Assembly (NCBI GenBank): GCA_964418645.1
Contig: CAYQME010000051.1
Span: 1-17,184 of the forward strand
Length of the DNA stretch: 17,184 nucleotides
Source: JAADHG01 sp964418645
GTDB lineage: Bacteria; Bacteroidota; Bacteroidia; Flavobacteriales; Flavobacteriaceae
Direction: 5' to 3'
The notes under the pieces are model-generated. The model ran no database searches. It was given only the letters and a program-made list of their open reading frames with translations, and was not told where the DNA came from. Of this stretch, positions 1 through 7,972 are shown piece after piece. The translations under genes were made by a program, and so were the position numbers. Positions within the stretch are counted from its first letter, which is position 1. Each line of letters opens with the position of its first letter.

Positions 1-268
1 CACCTTTATTACCAGCTTCCATAATTCCTGGTCCACCTCCTGTGATTACACCATAACCGGCCTCAACGATGCGTTTTGAAATACGTTCTGCTAACAAATA
101 ATACTTATCATCTGGTTTAGTTCTGGCTGACCCGAATATAGATACACTAGGGCCAATACGGCTCATTTTTTCAAAACCATTAACAAACTCTCCCATAATC
201 TTAAAGATTGCCCAAGAGTCGTTTGTTTTCTTTTCATTCCATCCTTTAGGGTGTTGATGTTTACTCAT
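1..268 (-). CDS. LOG-family (TIGR00730) nucleotide phosphoribohydrolase, N-terminal part, cut by window edge
   Basis: The first 89 residues are visible, read leftwards from an ATG at 268. They begin MSKHQHPKGWNEKK, continue with a Rossmann-type first strand (SVSIFGSARTKPDD) and reach the glycine-rich motif GGGPGIMEAGNKG. This motif is typical of the LOG/TIGR00730 family, annotated as cytokinin-riboside 5'-monophosphate phosphoribohydrolase or 'putative lysine decarboxylase'. Bacterial members cleave the N-glycosidic bond of nucleoside 5'-monophosphates such as AMP. The second family motif (PGGxGTxxE) would lie beyond the left edge, so catalytic competence cannot be judged. The gene starts 22 nt after the uvrA stop on the same strand and is probably co-transcribed with it. 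No separate promoter box is visible in that gap. Confidence 0.85.
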   Translation of the reverse strand, partial: MSKHQHPKGWNEKKTNDSWAIFKIMGEFVNGFEKMSRIGPSVSIFGSARTKPDDKYYLLAERISKRIVEAGYGVITGGGPGIMEAGNKG

Positions 269-290
269 AAATTCGTTTTTTTATAACAGG

Positions 291-3122
291 CTAATTTAGT
301 TCTTTTTTTAAGAATTGTGCTGTGTAACTTTTTTTGTGTTTTGTCACTTCTTCTGGAGTGCCTTTTACTATAATTTCTCCACCACCTTTTCCGCCTTCAT
401 AACCTATATCAATAATGTAATCCACCATTTTAATGACATCTAAATTATGTTCAATAATTAAAACGGTATTGCCTTTGTTTACTAATTTGTTAAGTACTAG
501 CATCAGTACTCTTATGTCTTCAAAATGTAACCCTGTAGTGGGTTCATCTAAAATATAGAAAGTGTTACCAGTATCTTTTTTAGATAATTCTGTAGCGAGT
601 TTTATACGTTGTGCTTCTCCACCTGAGAGCGTTGTGCTTTGTTGCCCTAGCGAAATATAACCTAAACCAACATCCTGTATGGTTTTTAGTTTACGGTATA
701 TTTTAGGAATATGCTCAAAAAATGGAACGGCGTCATTAATGGTCATGTTTAAAACATCGCTAATCGATTTTCCTTTGTAACGTATTTCTAAAGTTTCTCT
801 GTTAAATCGTTTGCCTTGGCAAGTTTCACATTCTACATAAACATCTGGTAAAAAGTTCATTTCAATAACACGTAAGCCTCCACCTTTACAGGTTTCACAA
901 CGCCCGCCAGCAACATTAAAACTAAAACGACCAGGTTTATAGCCTCTTATCATCGCTTCAGGAATTTTAGCATACAAACTTCTTACTTCACTAAATAATC
1001 CTGTATAAGTGGCTGGATTACTTCTTGGAGTTCTCCCAATAGGAGATTGATTTATGTCAATAACCTTATCTATGTGCTTTAAACCCTCAATTTTTTTATA
1101 AGGCATTGGTGTTTTCACACCGTTAAAATAGTAATTGTTAAGAATAGGATAGAGGGTTTCATTAATGAGTGTTGACTTTCCACTACCTGAAACACCTGTA
1201 ACGCCAATCATTTTTCCTAGCGGAAATGTAACTGTTACATTTTTTAAATTGTTACCTGTACAATTTCTGAGCACTATCTTTTTACCATTTCCTTTTCGGC
1301 GTTCCTTGGGTACTTCAATATGTTTTGTGCCATTTAAATAATCGGCAGTTAAAGTGTGATGCTCTTTTAGTTCATAAGGCGTACCTTCACTAATAATTTC
1401 TCCACCATGTTTTCCTGCTTTGGGACCAATATCAATCACATGGTCTGCATGCTCAATCATTTCCTTGTCGTGTTCAACAACAATTACTGAATTTCCTATA
1501 TCTCGAAGTGCGGTCAACGAATTTATAAGTTTTGCATTATCGCGCTGATGTAATCCTATACTTGGTTCGTCTAAAATATAAAGCACACCAACCAGTTGTG
1601 ATCCAATTTGTGTAGCTAACCGAATGCGTTGCGCTTCGCCACCTGAAAGCGATTTTGAACTTCTGTCTAACGACAAATAATCTAAACCAACATCAAGTAA
1701 AAACTGAATTCTATTTTTAATTTCTTTAATGATCTCGGAAGCAATCTTGAGTTGCTTTTCGGTTATATGATTTTTTAAATCGTTAAACCAAAGAGCAAGA
1801 TCAATAATATCTAATTGTGCCAATTCTGAAATATTTTTACCATTAACTTTAAAATAAAGCGATTCCTTTTTTAAGCGAGAGCCATTGCATTTTGAGCATG
1901 TTACTTTATCCATGTATGCTTTAGCCCAACGTTTTATGGATGTGGACTCAGCATTTTTATACTGGCTTTCAATAAAATTTGCAATTCCTTCAAAATCGAT
2001 ACTGTAATTTCTTGTGACTCCAAGTGTTTTGCTATTTACGGTAAACTTATCGTTACCACCGTAAAGAATCATCTCTAATGCGTTTTTTGGGATTTTTTTA
2101 ATAGGGTCGCTCAAATCAAAATCAAAACGTTGTGCAATGAGTTCCAATTGTTTAAAAATCCAACTATTTTTTTGGGATCCTTGAGGTGCAAGCCCTCCAT
2201 TTTGTATAGATAATGATGTATCAGGAATAATCTTAGTGATATTGACTTCGTATAAAGTGCCAATACCGTTACATTTTGAGCAAGCGCCTTTAGGTGAGTT
2301 AAAAGAAAAGTTATTAGGTTCAGGATTTGGATACGAAATACCTGAGGTTGGACACATGAGATTTCGACTAAAATAGCGAACTTCATTAGTGTCATTATCA
2401 ATAATCATCAATACATTATCGCCATGATACATAGCAGTATTAATACTTTCGGTAAGGCGCTTATCATTATCAACTGTGTCATCAATTTTTAATCTGTCAA
2501 TTACAATTTCAACATCGTGGGTTTTATAACGATCCAGTTTCATGCCTTTTACAAGGTCTTTTATGTCGCCATCGGTTCGTACCTTTACAAAGCCTTGTTT
2601 CGCAATTTGTTCAAACAATTCTCGGTAATGACCTTTTCTGGAGCGCACTACAGGAGAGAGGATGTTAATACGCTTTCCATTAAAACTTTTAATGATGAGT
2701 GTTTTAATTTGTTCATCGGTATAACTCACCATTTTTTTACCCGTGTTATAGCTATAAGCATCACTAGCACGCGCAAAAAAGAGGCGTAAAAAATCGTAAA
2801 TCTCTGTGATGGTTCCAACGGTTGAACGTGGTGATTTACTCGTTGTCTTTTGCTCTATGGCAATTACAGGAGAAAGGCCATCAATTTTATCGACGTCAGG
2901 ACGTTCTAAACCACCTAAAAACTGTCTAGCATAGGCTGAAAATGTTTCAATGTAGCGACGTTGTCCTTCGGCATAAATAGTATCAAAAGCTAGAGACGAT
3001 TTACCACTTCCAGAAAGTCCAGTAATGACCACCAGTTTTTCTCTAGGGATGGTAACATCAATGTTTTTTAAGTTGTGAACTCTGGCTCCTTGAACTTCAA
3101 TATGGTCTTCAAATTTGGTCAT
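291..3122 (-). CDS. uvrA: UvrA, excinuclease ABC subunit A
   Basis: UvrA is the damage-recognition ATPase of nucleotide excision repair; as a dimer with UvrB it scans DNA in the cytoplasm. Both ABC modules are present in this 943-residue protein, a normal class I length. Walker A motifs lie near residues 35-43 (GLSGSGKSS) and 643-651 (GVSGSGKST). ABC signatures LSGGEAQ lie near 492 and 832, each followed by an ILDEP Walker B. The C-terminal zinc module is intact (Cys 742, 745, 765, 768). In the first zinc module the second ligand is Ser260 (CPTSG in place of CPxCG), with Cys257, 281 and 284 kept. I start at the ATG at 3122 (MTKFEDHIEV) rather than the in-frame ATG at 3140, because the -7 box at 3138-3145 overlaps the latter. 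The stop is TAG. Divergent from the Tudor-like gene at 3224. Confidence 0.96.
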   Translation of the reverse strand: MTKFEDHIEVQGARVHNLKNIDVTIPREKLVVITGLSGSGKSSLAFDTIYAEGQRRYIETFSAYARQFLGGLERPDVDKIDGLSPVIAIEQKTTSKSPRSTVGTITEIYDFLRLFFARASDAYSYNTGKKMVSYTDEQIKTLIIKSFNGKRINILSPVVRSRKGHYRELFEQIAKQGFVKVRTDGDIKDLVKGMKLDRYKTHDVEIVIDRLKIDDTVDNDKRLTESINTAMYHGDNVLMIIDNDTNEVRYFSRNLMCPTSGISYPNPEPNNFSFNSPKGACSKCNGIGTLYEVNITKIIPDTSLSIQNGGLAPQGSQKNSWIFKQLELIAQRFDFDLSDPIKKIPKNALEMILYGGNDKFTVNSKTLGVTRNYSIDFEGIANFIESQYKNAESTSIKRWAKAYMDKVTCSKCNGSRLKKESLYFKVNGKNISELAQLDIIDLALWFNDLKNHITEKQLKIASEIIKEIKNRIQFLLDVGLDYLSLDRSSKSLSGGEAQRIRLATQIGSQLVGVLYILDEPSIGLHQRDNAKLINSLTALRDIGNSVIVVEHDKEMIEHADHVIDIGPKAGKHGGEIISEGTPYELKEHHTLTADYLNGTKHIEVPKERRKGNGKKIVLRNCTGNNLKNVTVTFPLGKMIGVTGVSGSGKSTLINETLYPILNNYYFNGVKTPMPYKKIEGLKHIDKVIDINQSPIGRTPRSNPATYTGLFSEVRSLYAKIPEAMIRGYKPGRFSFNVAGGRCETCKGGGLRVIEMNFLPDVYVECETCQGKRFNRETLEIRYKGKSISDVLNMTINDAVPFFEHIPKIYRKLKTIQDVGLGYISLGQQSTTLSGGEAQRIKLATELSKKDTGNTFYILDEPTTGLHFEDIRVLMLVLNKLVNKGNTVLIIEHNLDVIKMVDYIIDIGYEGGKGGGEIIVKGTPEEVTKHKKSYTAQFLKKELN

Positions 3123-3137
3123 AGAATGGCAAAGTTG

Positions 3138-3145
3138 CAAAAGTA
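3138..3145 (-). promoter_or_regulatory. Bacteroidetes-type -7 box for uvrA
   Basis: Read on the minus strand the bases are TACTTTTG, an exact match to TAnnTTTG, and end 15 nt before the ATG at 3122. No clear -33 TTG is seen at the right distance. The box covers the alternative upstream ATG at 3140, so a transcript from it could not encode that start. The assignment rests on consensus and spacing only. Confidence 0.6.
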
Positions 3146-3189
3146 CAATTTTTGCTTGTCTTTTTGAAGCCGATTTGATTTGGATTTAT

Positions 3190-3197
3190 TATTATTG
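3190..3197 (+). promoter_or_regulatory. Weak -7 box candidate for the Tudor-like gene
   Basis: TATTATTG differs from TAnnTTTG at one position and ends 26 nt before the ATG at 3224. A TTTG at 3163-3166 could be the -33 element, though the 23-nt spacer is long. If used, transcription would begin downstream of the alternative ATG at 3200. In AT-rich DNA such a match can arise by chance. Confidence 0.35.
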
Positions 3198-3223
3198 CTA
3201 TGTATAACATAATTATTAATATC

Positions 3224-3745
3224 ATGAAATTACTAGGAATCGGCTCAAGAATTGATCATTCAGAATACGGAAAAGGCGTAGTTACCAATGTGACTTCTAA
3301 ACATTATTGGGTAACATTTATAGACAGCGGATTAGAAACTATAGATTTGGACTCAGAGTTTGAAGTTATTGAAGGGACAACAGATGATATTGATACCGTT
3401 AGCTTTTATGAAGTAGAAAGTAGCCTCGCACACATCCTTAAAAAATGGAGTGATGCTAGTGAGATTGTACCCATTGCAGATAAATGGAAAGGTGGTACTC
3501 TAGTTTTAGAGCCAGAGGATTCTAATTTGCAGAATAAAGAGATTCCAATAGATACGTTTTTTCATAAAATAGTGATGGTGAGAGATAGGCTTCGGGTTAT
3601 GGAGCAAAAAATAAACTCAAGTAATTTAGATGAGCAAGACAAAATTGATTTGCAACAATATATTACTAGAATCTATGGGAGCTTAACAACATTTAACGTG
3701 TTGTTTAAATCTAAAAGTCAACAATTTTCTGGCGTTAAAAAGTGA
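3224..3745 (+). CDS. Uncharacterised protein with UvrD-like Tudor N-terminal domain
   Basis: I do not recognise this 173-residue protein as a named family. Its first 45 residues (GIGSRIDHSEYGKGVVTNV, then a strand ending in DSEFEVI) follow the pattern G-x-R-h-x-H-x-x-[YF]-G-x-G-x-V. That pattern is seen in the small Tudor-like beta-barrel at the C-terminus of UvrD/PcrA helicases, which contacts RNA polymerase. The rest is predicted mostly helical and charged, with no catalytic motif, signal peptide or membrane segment. An in-frame ATG at 3200 would add eight residues (MYNIIINI) that do not look like part of the domain. I prefer 3224, and the possible -7 box at 3190-3197 agrees. The gene is divergent from uvrA with about 100 bp between. 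A link to DNA repair or transcription is inference from the fold pattern and position. Confidence 0.75.
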   Translation: MKLLGIGSRIDHSEYGKGVVTNVTSKHYWVTFIDSGLETIDLDSEFEVIEGTTDDIDTVSFYEVESSLAHILKKWSDASEIVPIADKWKGGTLVLEPEDSNLQNKEIPIDTFFHKIVMVRDRLRVMEQKINSSNLDEQDKIDLQQYITRIYGSLTTFNVLFKSKSQQFSGVKK

Positions 3746-3774
3746 TTTTTAAATGAGAAGGTAATCAAAGAGTA

Positions 3775-4154
3775 TTAAATAACTTTCAATTCTTTAGGAA
3801 TATTAATATTATTCTTTTGTGCAAAAAAAATAATTTTATTCTTATACGTTGTGCCAAAACCCTTTATTAAGTCTTCTAATAATTCTTCTATTTGAGCATA
3901 ACAGGTATAAAGTGATAAATGTAACAATTCATTTTTCTGATTTGAATCTATTGCTTTTTTAAAATATAGAATTGCCTCTTTACGTTTTTTTATTTTCGTT
4001 AACATCAGTCCTAAAAAACCTAAAACTTTTGTGTTATCAGGATTCTTTTTTTCTAAATCCCATAAAATTGAAAGAGATTCTTTATCATAATTTTTTTTTG
4101 TAATTCAATAGCTTCCTTTAGTCTTTTTTTATCTTCGATGCTTAACACTTTCAT
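3775..4154 (-). pseudogene. Small TPR-like protein gene, frameshifted at an A9 tract
   Basis: Reading leftwards from the ATG at 4154 (MKVLSIEDKKRLKEAIEL), the frame runs into nine A's (T's at 4091-4099 on the plus strand) and stops after 33 residues. Adding one base at this tract joins it to the frame that continues through LSILWDLEKKNPDN and KEAILYFKKAI to the stop at 3775. The joined product would be 126 residues. Its two helix-turn-helix repeats (around residues 22-50 and 57-90) resemble tetratricopeptide repeats, which usually mediate protein contacts. An internal ATG at 4005 could start a 76-residue fragment. The gene begins 23 nt after the stop of the gene at 4178-4894 and is probably the last of the 7899-3775 run. 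The lesion may be a true mutation, a homopolymer sequencing error, or a slippage site. Confidence 0.75.
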
Positions 4155-4177
4155 AGTAGGGCTTTTATTAATGGAAT

Positions 4178-4894
4178 TTATTCTCTTCCTTTAACATCTC
4201 CCATTTCAAGTCCAAAAAATAATAACCTGTGAAATGTTGGGAGTTGTGCGCCACTTTCGGTAATAATCCAATCGCTCCAAGAGGCTTCAACGCCTTTTAA
4301 AGGTAAAATAGAGGTCCACATTTTAAAACTTTTCGGCTTTCCTTGATCGTTAAATTCCCATAAATATGAATCGCCAGGTGTAGAGCCACCAGATGTATAA
4401 GTAACTAATAAGGCTTCGTCACCATTTTCAAGCGTTACCAAACGGCGTTCAGTACCTTCGTCAAAAACCTTGTAAGGAGCAACCAGCCAAAACGAATCGT
4501 TATTAAAGTAATCTATTGCTTTTGCTATCAATTCTTTTTCAATATCATCTTTGGCAGTAAAACTATGTATATAGGCTTTACTGTTTTTAGTATCATTTAG
4601 GTGTAAAACCACTTTGTAATCTTTCCAGAAAACTGTGCATATTTTTTTATCTTTTTTCCATTGGTAATGGTGTTTGTTTTTAAATGTCCATTCTATATAA
4701 TTGGTTTTTTCAAAAGCATCAAAGTTTAATGCATCTAACATCTTTACAGCTAGAAGTTCTGCTTTTTCACCTTCATTTCCATGGGGAATATCATCATTAT
4801 ATTTAAAGTAAAGAAAGCCGAACAGTAACAAACTAGGAAGCGTTATAAATAGTATAACCCCTGCTGTAATTTTTAATATTTTTTTAGTTTTCAT
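4178..4894 (-). CDS. Membrane-anchored protein of unknown function
   Basis: The 238-residue product starts MKTKKILKITAG, with a positively charged end followed by one hydrophobic segment at about residues 11-30. There is no Cys for a lipobox, so it is probably tethered to the inner membrane with the remainder in the periplasm. The soluble part is rich in aromatic residues and alternating strands (for example YIEWTFKNKHHYQWKKDKK and SYLWEFNDQGKPKSFKMWTS), suggesting a beta-rich fold. I do not recognise the family or any catalytic motif; a distant relation to lipoprotein-carrier-type beta folds is possible but unsupported. It is intact although the genes on both sides (4905-5573 and 3775-4154) are broken. 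It starts 10 nt after the end of the damaged glycosylase gene, so it probably shares its transcript. Confidence 0.8.
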   Translation of the reverse strand: MKTKKILKITAGVILFITLPSLLLFGFLYFKYNDDIPHGNEGEKAELLAVKMLDALNFDAFEKTNYIEWTFKNKHHYQWKKDKKICTVFWKDYKVVLHLNDTKNSKAYIHSFTAKDDIEKELIAKAIDYFNNDSFWLVAPYKVFDEGTERRLVTLENGDEALLVTYTSGGSTPGDSYLWEFNDQGKPKSFKMWTSILPLKGVEASWSDWIITESGAQLPTFHRLLFFGLEMGDVKGRE

Positions 4895-4904
4895 CAGGTT
4901 GCTC

Positions 4905-5573
4905 TTAAATAATATTCCGAATGGCTTCTCTTTGACTTAAAGGCTTTAGAGGTGTTGAATTTACGAAATTTAAAACAGATTTAGAGTTCGTTTTACTATA
5001 TTCTCTAAGTGCCCAACCTATTGCTTTTTGTATAAAAAACTCGTTTGACTCTTTATGAATTGTACACTATTTAAACAGCAAATCTTGGTTTGTATTGCTT
5101 TTATAACCTAATTGAAATAAAATAGCACTTCTATTAAGCCACATATTTTGAGATTTTGAAAAGGTCGAAACTGTATTTGGAATATCTTCAGGATACATTA
5201 ATAAATACTTGCCCAATATTTGTTTAGCTATAAAATCTACAGTATCCCACCACGAGTTTGTGGTGATTAATTTTTCAATAATCTGGATATCGTCTTTACT
5301 GTATTTTTTACGTAGTTGTTTTTCAAAAATTTCGGTTGCACACATATGGAGTTCTCTTTGTGGAAGCTTATATAATTCAAGTGTTATCTCACGACTGTTT
5401 TTTGTAACTTCTTCTTTATTTTCAATCACAACTTTGTTTAGCAATTGACGTCTTAGGGCTGTTTTAACTCCAAAATATTGAAATTTACCTCTCATATAAT
5501 CCGTCATATAGGATGCATTCTCTATATCAGAGTTTATACTAAGAGTATTTGAAAGTTGTTCAACAAAAGACAT
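4905..5573 (-). pseudogene. AlkD-type DNA alkylation repair glycosylase gene, interrupted by an in-frame TAG
   Basis: Residues 1-168 read as a HEAT-like-repeat DNA glycosylase of the AlkD family, which removes N3- and N7-alkylpurines. The motif SWWDTVDFIAKQILG places Trp109 and Asp113, and WLNRSAILFQL places Arg148; these fall at the same numbers as active-site residues of Bacillus cereus AlkD. Codon 169 is TAG (5067-5069). Beyond it the same frame stays open for 53 codons to TAA at 4905, with typical family sequence including FFIQKAIGWALREYSKTN, where the Trp is residue 187, again matching AlkD. A single change from TAT or TAC (Tyr) would explain the stop. The 168-residue truncated product would lack Trp187 and the last repeats and is probably inactive. 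The gene starts 12 nt after the gamma-glutamyltransferase stop. Confidence 0.88.
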
Positions 5574-5585
5574 AACTTGTTAAAT

Positions 5586-7289
5586 TTAATATCCTGTCGC
5601 AGCATCGTCGCCACGTCTATCGGCACCACCTTCTAGTTTTCCGTTTTCTAACACTAAGATACCGTCCACTTTTCCAATTACAGGAGCACGTTCTTCATTG
5701 GTTTCATAGCCTAGGTTTTGTAATTGCTCTATAATTTCTTTTGGAAATGAATTTGGTTCAAACAGCACTACATCTGGTAACCATTGGTGGTGAAACCTTG
5801 GCGCGTTAACTGCTTGTTGCATGGTCATGCTATATTCATGAACATTTAAAATGGTTTGCATTACTGAAGTGATTATTGTGGAGCCTCCTGGAGTACCAAC
5901 ACTCATTAGTAATTTACCGTCTTTTTCAACAATGGTAGGTGTCATGGAACTTAGCATACGCTTTTCAGGAGCAATACTATTCGCTTCAGCACCAATTAAA
6001 CCAAACATATTTGGAACTCCTGGTTTACTACTAAAATCATCCATTTCATTATTTAAAAAGAAGCCCAAGTCAGAACAATACAATTTAGAACCATAACCAC
6101 CATTTAGAGTTGTGGTTACTGAAACCGAATTTCCAAACTGGTCTATAATGGAATAATGTGTGGTTTCATTACTTTCAACTACTTGAACTTTGCCATGAGT
6201 GACATCAGAAGAAAGCGTAGCTTTATCAAATGAAAACGAAGCCATCCTGCCTTTTAAGTAGGTGTCGCTAATAAGTGTTTCACCAGGAATGGTTACAAAA
6301 CCTGGATCGCCCAAATAATAACTTCTATCAGCATAGGCACGTCGTTCAGCTTCGGTAATGACTTGAATAGATTTTACTGAGTTATGACCAAATTGATCTA
6401 AATCGTAAGGTTCAATCATTTCCATAATTTGTGCCAGACAGATACCACCACTTGATGGTGGCGACATAGAAATAATCTCTAAATCGTCATACTCAAAAGT
6501 TATAGGAGTTCGCCAACTGACATCGTATTTTGCTAGATCTTCTTCAGTAATTATTCCTCCATTTTGTTGTATAAAACTTACCAAACGTTTCGCCGTTTCA
6601 CCTTTATAAAATTCGTCCCTCCCATTGGTCATGATTCTTGTAAGCGTTTCAGCTAGGGCATTATATTTAATGGTATCGTTTGCTTTCCAATCCTTTTCAA
6701 ACAAAATAGAATCTCTGTTTACTTTTCTAAACGATTCTTGATAGTTTTTAAACTTTTTTTCTTGTTTTTCTGTAATTACAACACCTTTTTTTGCGAGTTC
6801 AATGGCTGGTTTAATGATGTCTTCAATAGGTAAACTTCCTAATTTTTCATGAACAGCAAATACTCCAGCTATCGACCCAGGAATACCAACGGCCATTACT
6901 CCCAAAGTACTTTTTTCTGGAATGACATTGCCTAGAGAATCTAAATACATATCCTTTGTAGCAGCTAAAGGTGCTTTTTCTCTAAAATCTAGAGAACCAA
7001 TATCGCCATTGGCTTTTCTATACACCATAAACCCACCACCACCAATGTTACCAGCATAAGGATAGGCAACAGCTAGTGCTAATTGTGTTGCAGCCATAGC
7101 GTCAAAGGCATTGCCCCCTTTTTTTAATATATCAGTGCCTATTTTTGAAGCTTCAACACGTGCGGAAACTACCATCGCATGGTCTGTAATTAGGCCTCTT
7201 TTTAATTCGTCAACTATTGGTTTTGTGAATGATTTTTTACAAGAAATGATGCTTACAAGGAGTAAAGCAAATACAATTATTTTTTTCAT
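5586..7289 (-). CDS. ggt: Gamma-glutamyltransferase, lipoprotein
   Basis: This enzyme hydrolyses or transfers the gamma-glutamyl group of glutathione and related compounds. It is made as a precursor that cuts itself in two before a catalytic Thr. Here the cleavage site is Thr376 in NETTHYS, and the substrate-carboxylate Arg lies at about 103 (LDFREKAP). The acidic NNEMDDF, the lid region KPGVPNMFGLIGAEAN and the paired Ser in LSSMTP are all present, so the 567-residue protein looks complete and active. The N-terminus MKKIIVFALLLVSIISC is a lipoprotein signal with Cys17 as lipidation site, placing the enzyme on an envelope membrane facing the periplasm or surface. The gene lies 16 nt after the acpH-like stop and 12 nt before the glycosylase start, so it is probably within one operon. 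Confidence 0.93.
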   Translation of the reverse strand: MKKIIVFALLLVSIISCKKSFTKPIVDELKRGLITDHAMVVSARVEASKIGTDILKKGGNAFDAMAATQLALAVAYPYAGNIGGGGFMVYRKANGDIGSLDFREKAPLAATKDMYLDSLGNVIPEKSTLGVMAVGIPGSIAGVFAVHEKLGSLPIEDIIKPAIELAKKGVVITEKQEKKFKNYQESFRKVNRDSILFEKDWKANDTIKYNALAETLTRIMTNGRDEFYKGETAKRLVSFIQQNGGIITEEDLAKYDVSWRTPITFEYDDLEIISMSPPSSGGICLAQIMEMIEPYDLDQFGHNSVKSIQVITEAERRAYADRSYYLGDPGFVTIPGETLISDTYLKGRMASFSFDKATLSSDVTHGKVQVVESNETTHYSIIDQFGNSVSVTTTLNGGYGSKLYCSDLGFFLNNEMDDFSSKPGVPNMFGLIGAEANSIAPEKRMLSSMTPTIVEKDGKLLMSVGTPGGSTIITSVMQTILNVHEYSMTMQQAVNAPRFHHQWLPDVVLFEPNSFPKEIIEQLQNLGYETNEERAPVIGKVDGILVLENGKLEGGADRRGDDAATGY

Positions 7290-7305
7290 TTTATTGGTTA
7301 ATTAT

Positions 7306-7899
7306 TTATTGTGAAGATAATAGTTTTAGTTTGTCATTTGCAAATACAATAAGCTCATCGAAAAAGGAGGTAAATTCACTTTCAAATTCTTTATAAAATG
7401 TTTCGAGTTCATGTATTGCTAAATTCATTTGCGACCTATTTTGAGTTCTGCGATTCATACCTGTTAAAACCTTTGCAATGCCTTCGATAGATGCGTAACT
7501 TAATAGCCAATTGTTTACAGTCATATATGGCATTATTTTCTGAATGCGAGTGGGCAAAATATCAAAATTACCTTTTAAGGTGTCGTAAAATTCTTCAACA
7601 TATGAATCTAAAGGGACATTGCTATAGGAATTCCAATTTTTTGCTAAAAAATGATCGTATAAAATATCTACTATTACACCAGAGTAATGACTGTACTTTT
7701 TATGAAGGCGTTTGGTGCTTTTTCTAACCGTTTTGTGTGCATCGGTAAATGTGTCAATTTCACGATGAAGCAGGATACCTATTTGAATTTCCTTTGGGTA
7801 TTTTTTGTAATCTTTTCCTTTAATCCCATCAGCAATAAAATTACCAATTGTAACCTTTTTATTGTTTCCAGAAAGATAGATGTGAGCTAAAAAATTCAT
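7306..7899 (-). CDS. Acyl carrier protein phosphodiesterase family protein (AcpH/DUF479)
   Basis: The 197-residue protein has the AcpH signature. It begins MNFLAHIYLSG, followed by IGNFIADGIKG (Asp24), ILLHREIDTFTDAH (His45, Asp49, His55) and IVDILYDHFLAKNW (Asp78, Asp82, His83). These His and Asp residues are the expected metal ligands of this HD-phosphatase-like fold. E. coli AcpH (about 193 residues) removes the 4'-phosphopantetheine group from acyl carrier protein; the substrate of this flavobacterial member is inferred from the family. It is the first gene of the 7899-3775 run and divergent from glmM, with 73 bp between. I find no exact TAnnTTTG box in front of it; TGAATTTG at 7912-7919 (minus strand) is the nearest match but lies close to the start. 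Confidence 0.87.
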   Translation of the reverse strand: MNFLAHIYLSGNNKKVTIGNFIADGIKGKDYKKYPKEIQIGILLHREIDTFTDAHKTVRKSTKRLHKKYSHYSGVIVDILYDHFLAKNWNSYSNVPLDSYVEEFYDTLKGNFDILPTRIQKIMPYMTVNNWLLSYASIEGIAKVLTGMNRRTQNRSQMNLAIHELETFYKEFESEFTSFFDELIVFANDKLKLLSSQ

Positions 7900-7945
7900 T
7901 GGTGTAATTTACAAATTCAAAATGAAGAATATGCGTATGATATCT

Positions 7946-7953
7946 TATATTTG
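7946..7953 (+). promoter_or_regulatory. -7 box for the glmM-like gene
   Basis: TATATTTG matches TAnnTTTG exactly and ends 19 nt before the ATG at 7973. A convincing -33 TTG is not visible. The spacing agrees with the other boxes in this window. Confidence 0.55.
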
Positions 7954-7972
7954 TTCAAACAAAAAGTAGTTT

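Noticed and set aside
2517..2789. Plus-strand open frame inside uvrA
   Set aside because: It is a by-product of the uvrA coding sequence, low in complexity and without domain features.
5067..5069. TAG in the AlkD-like gene as reassigned or suppressed codon (such as pyrrolysine)
   Set aside because: TAG ends uvrA, the glmM-like gene and the aminotransferase in this window, and pyrrolysine is not expected in Flavobacteriaceae.
7950..7963. Small inverted repeat TTTGT-TCAA-ACAAA between acpH-like gene and glmM
   Set aside because: Arms are only 5 bp of A/T-rich sequence, expected by chance here.
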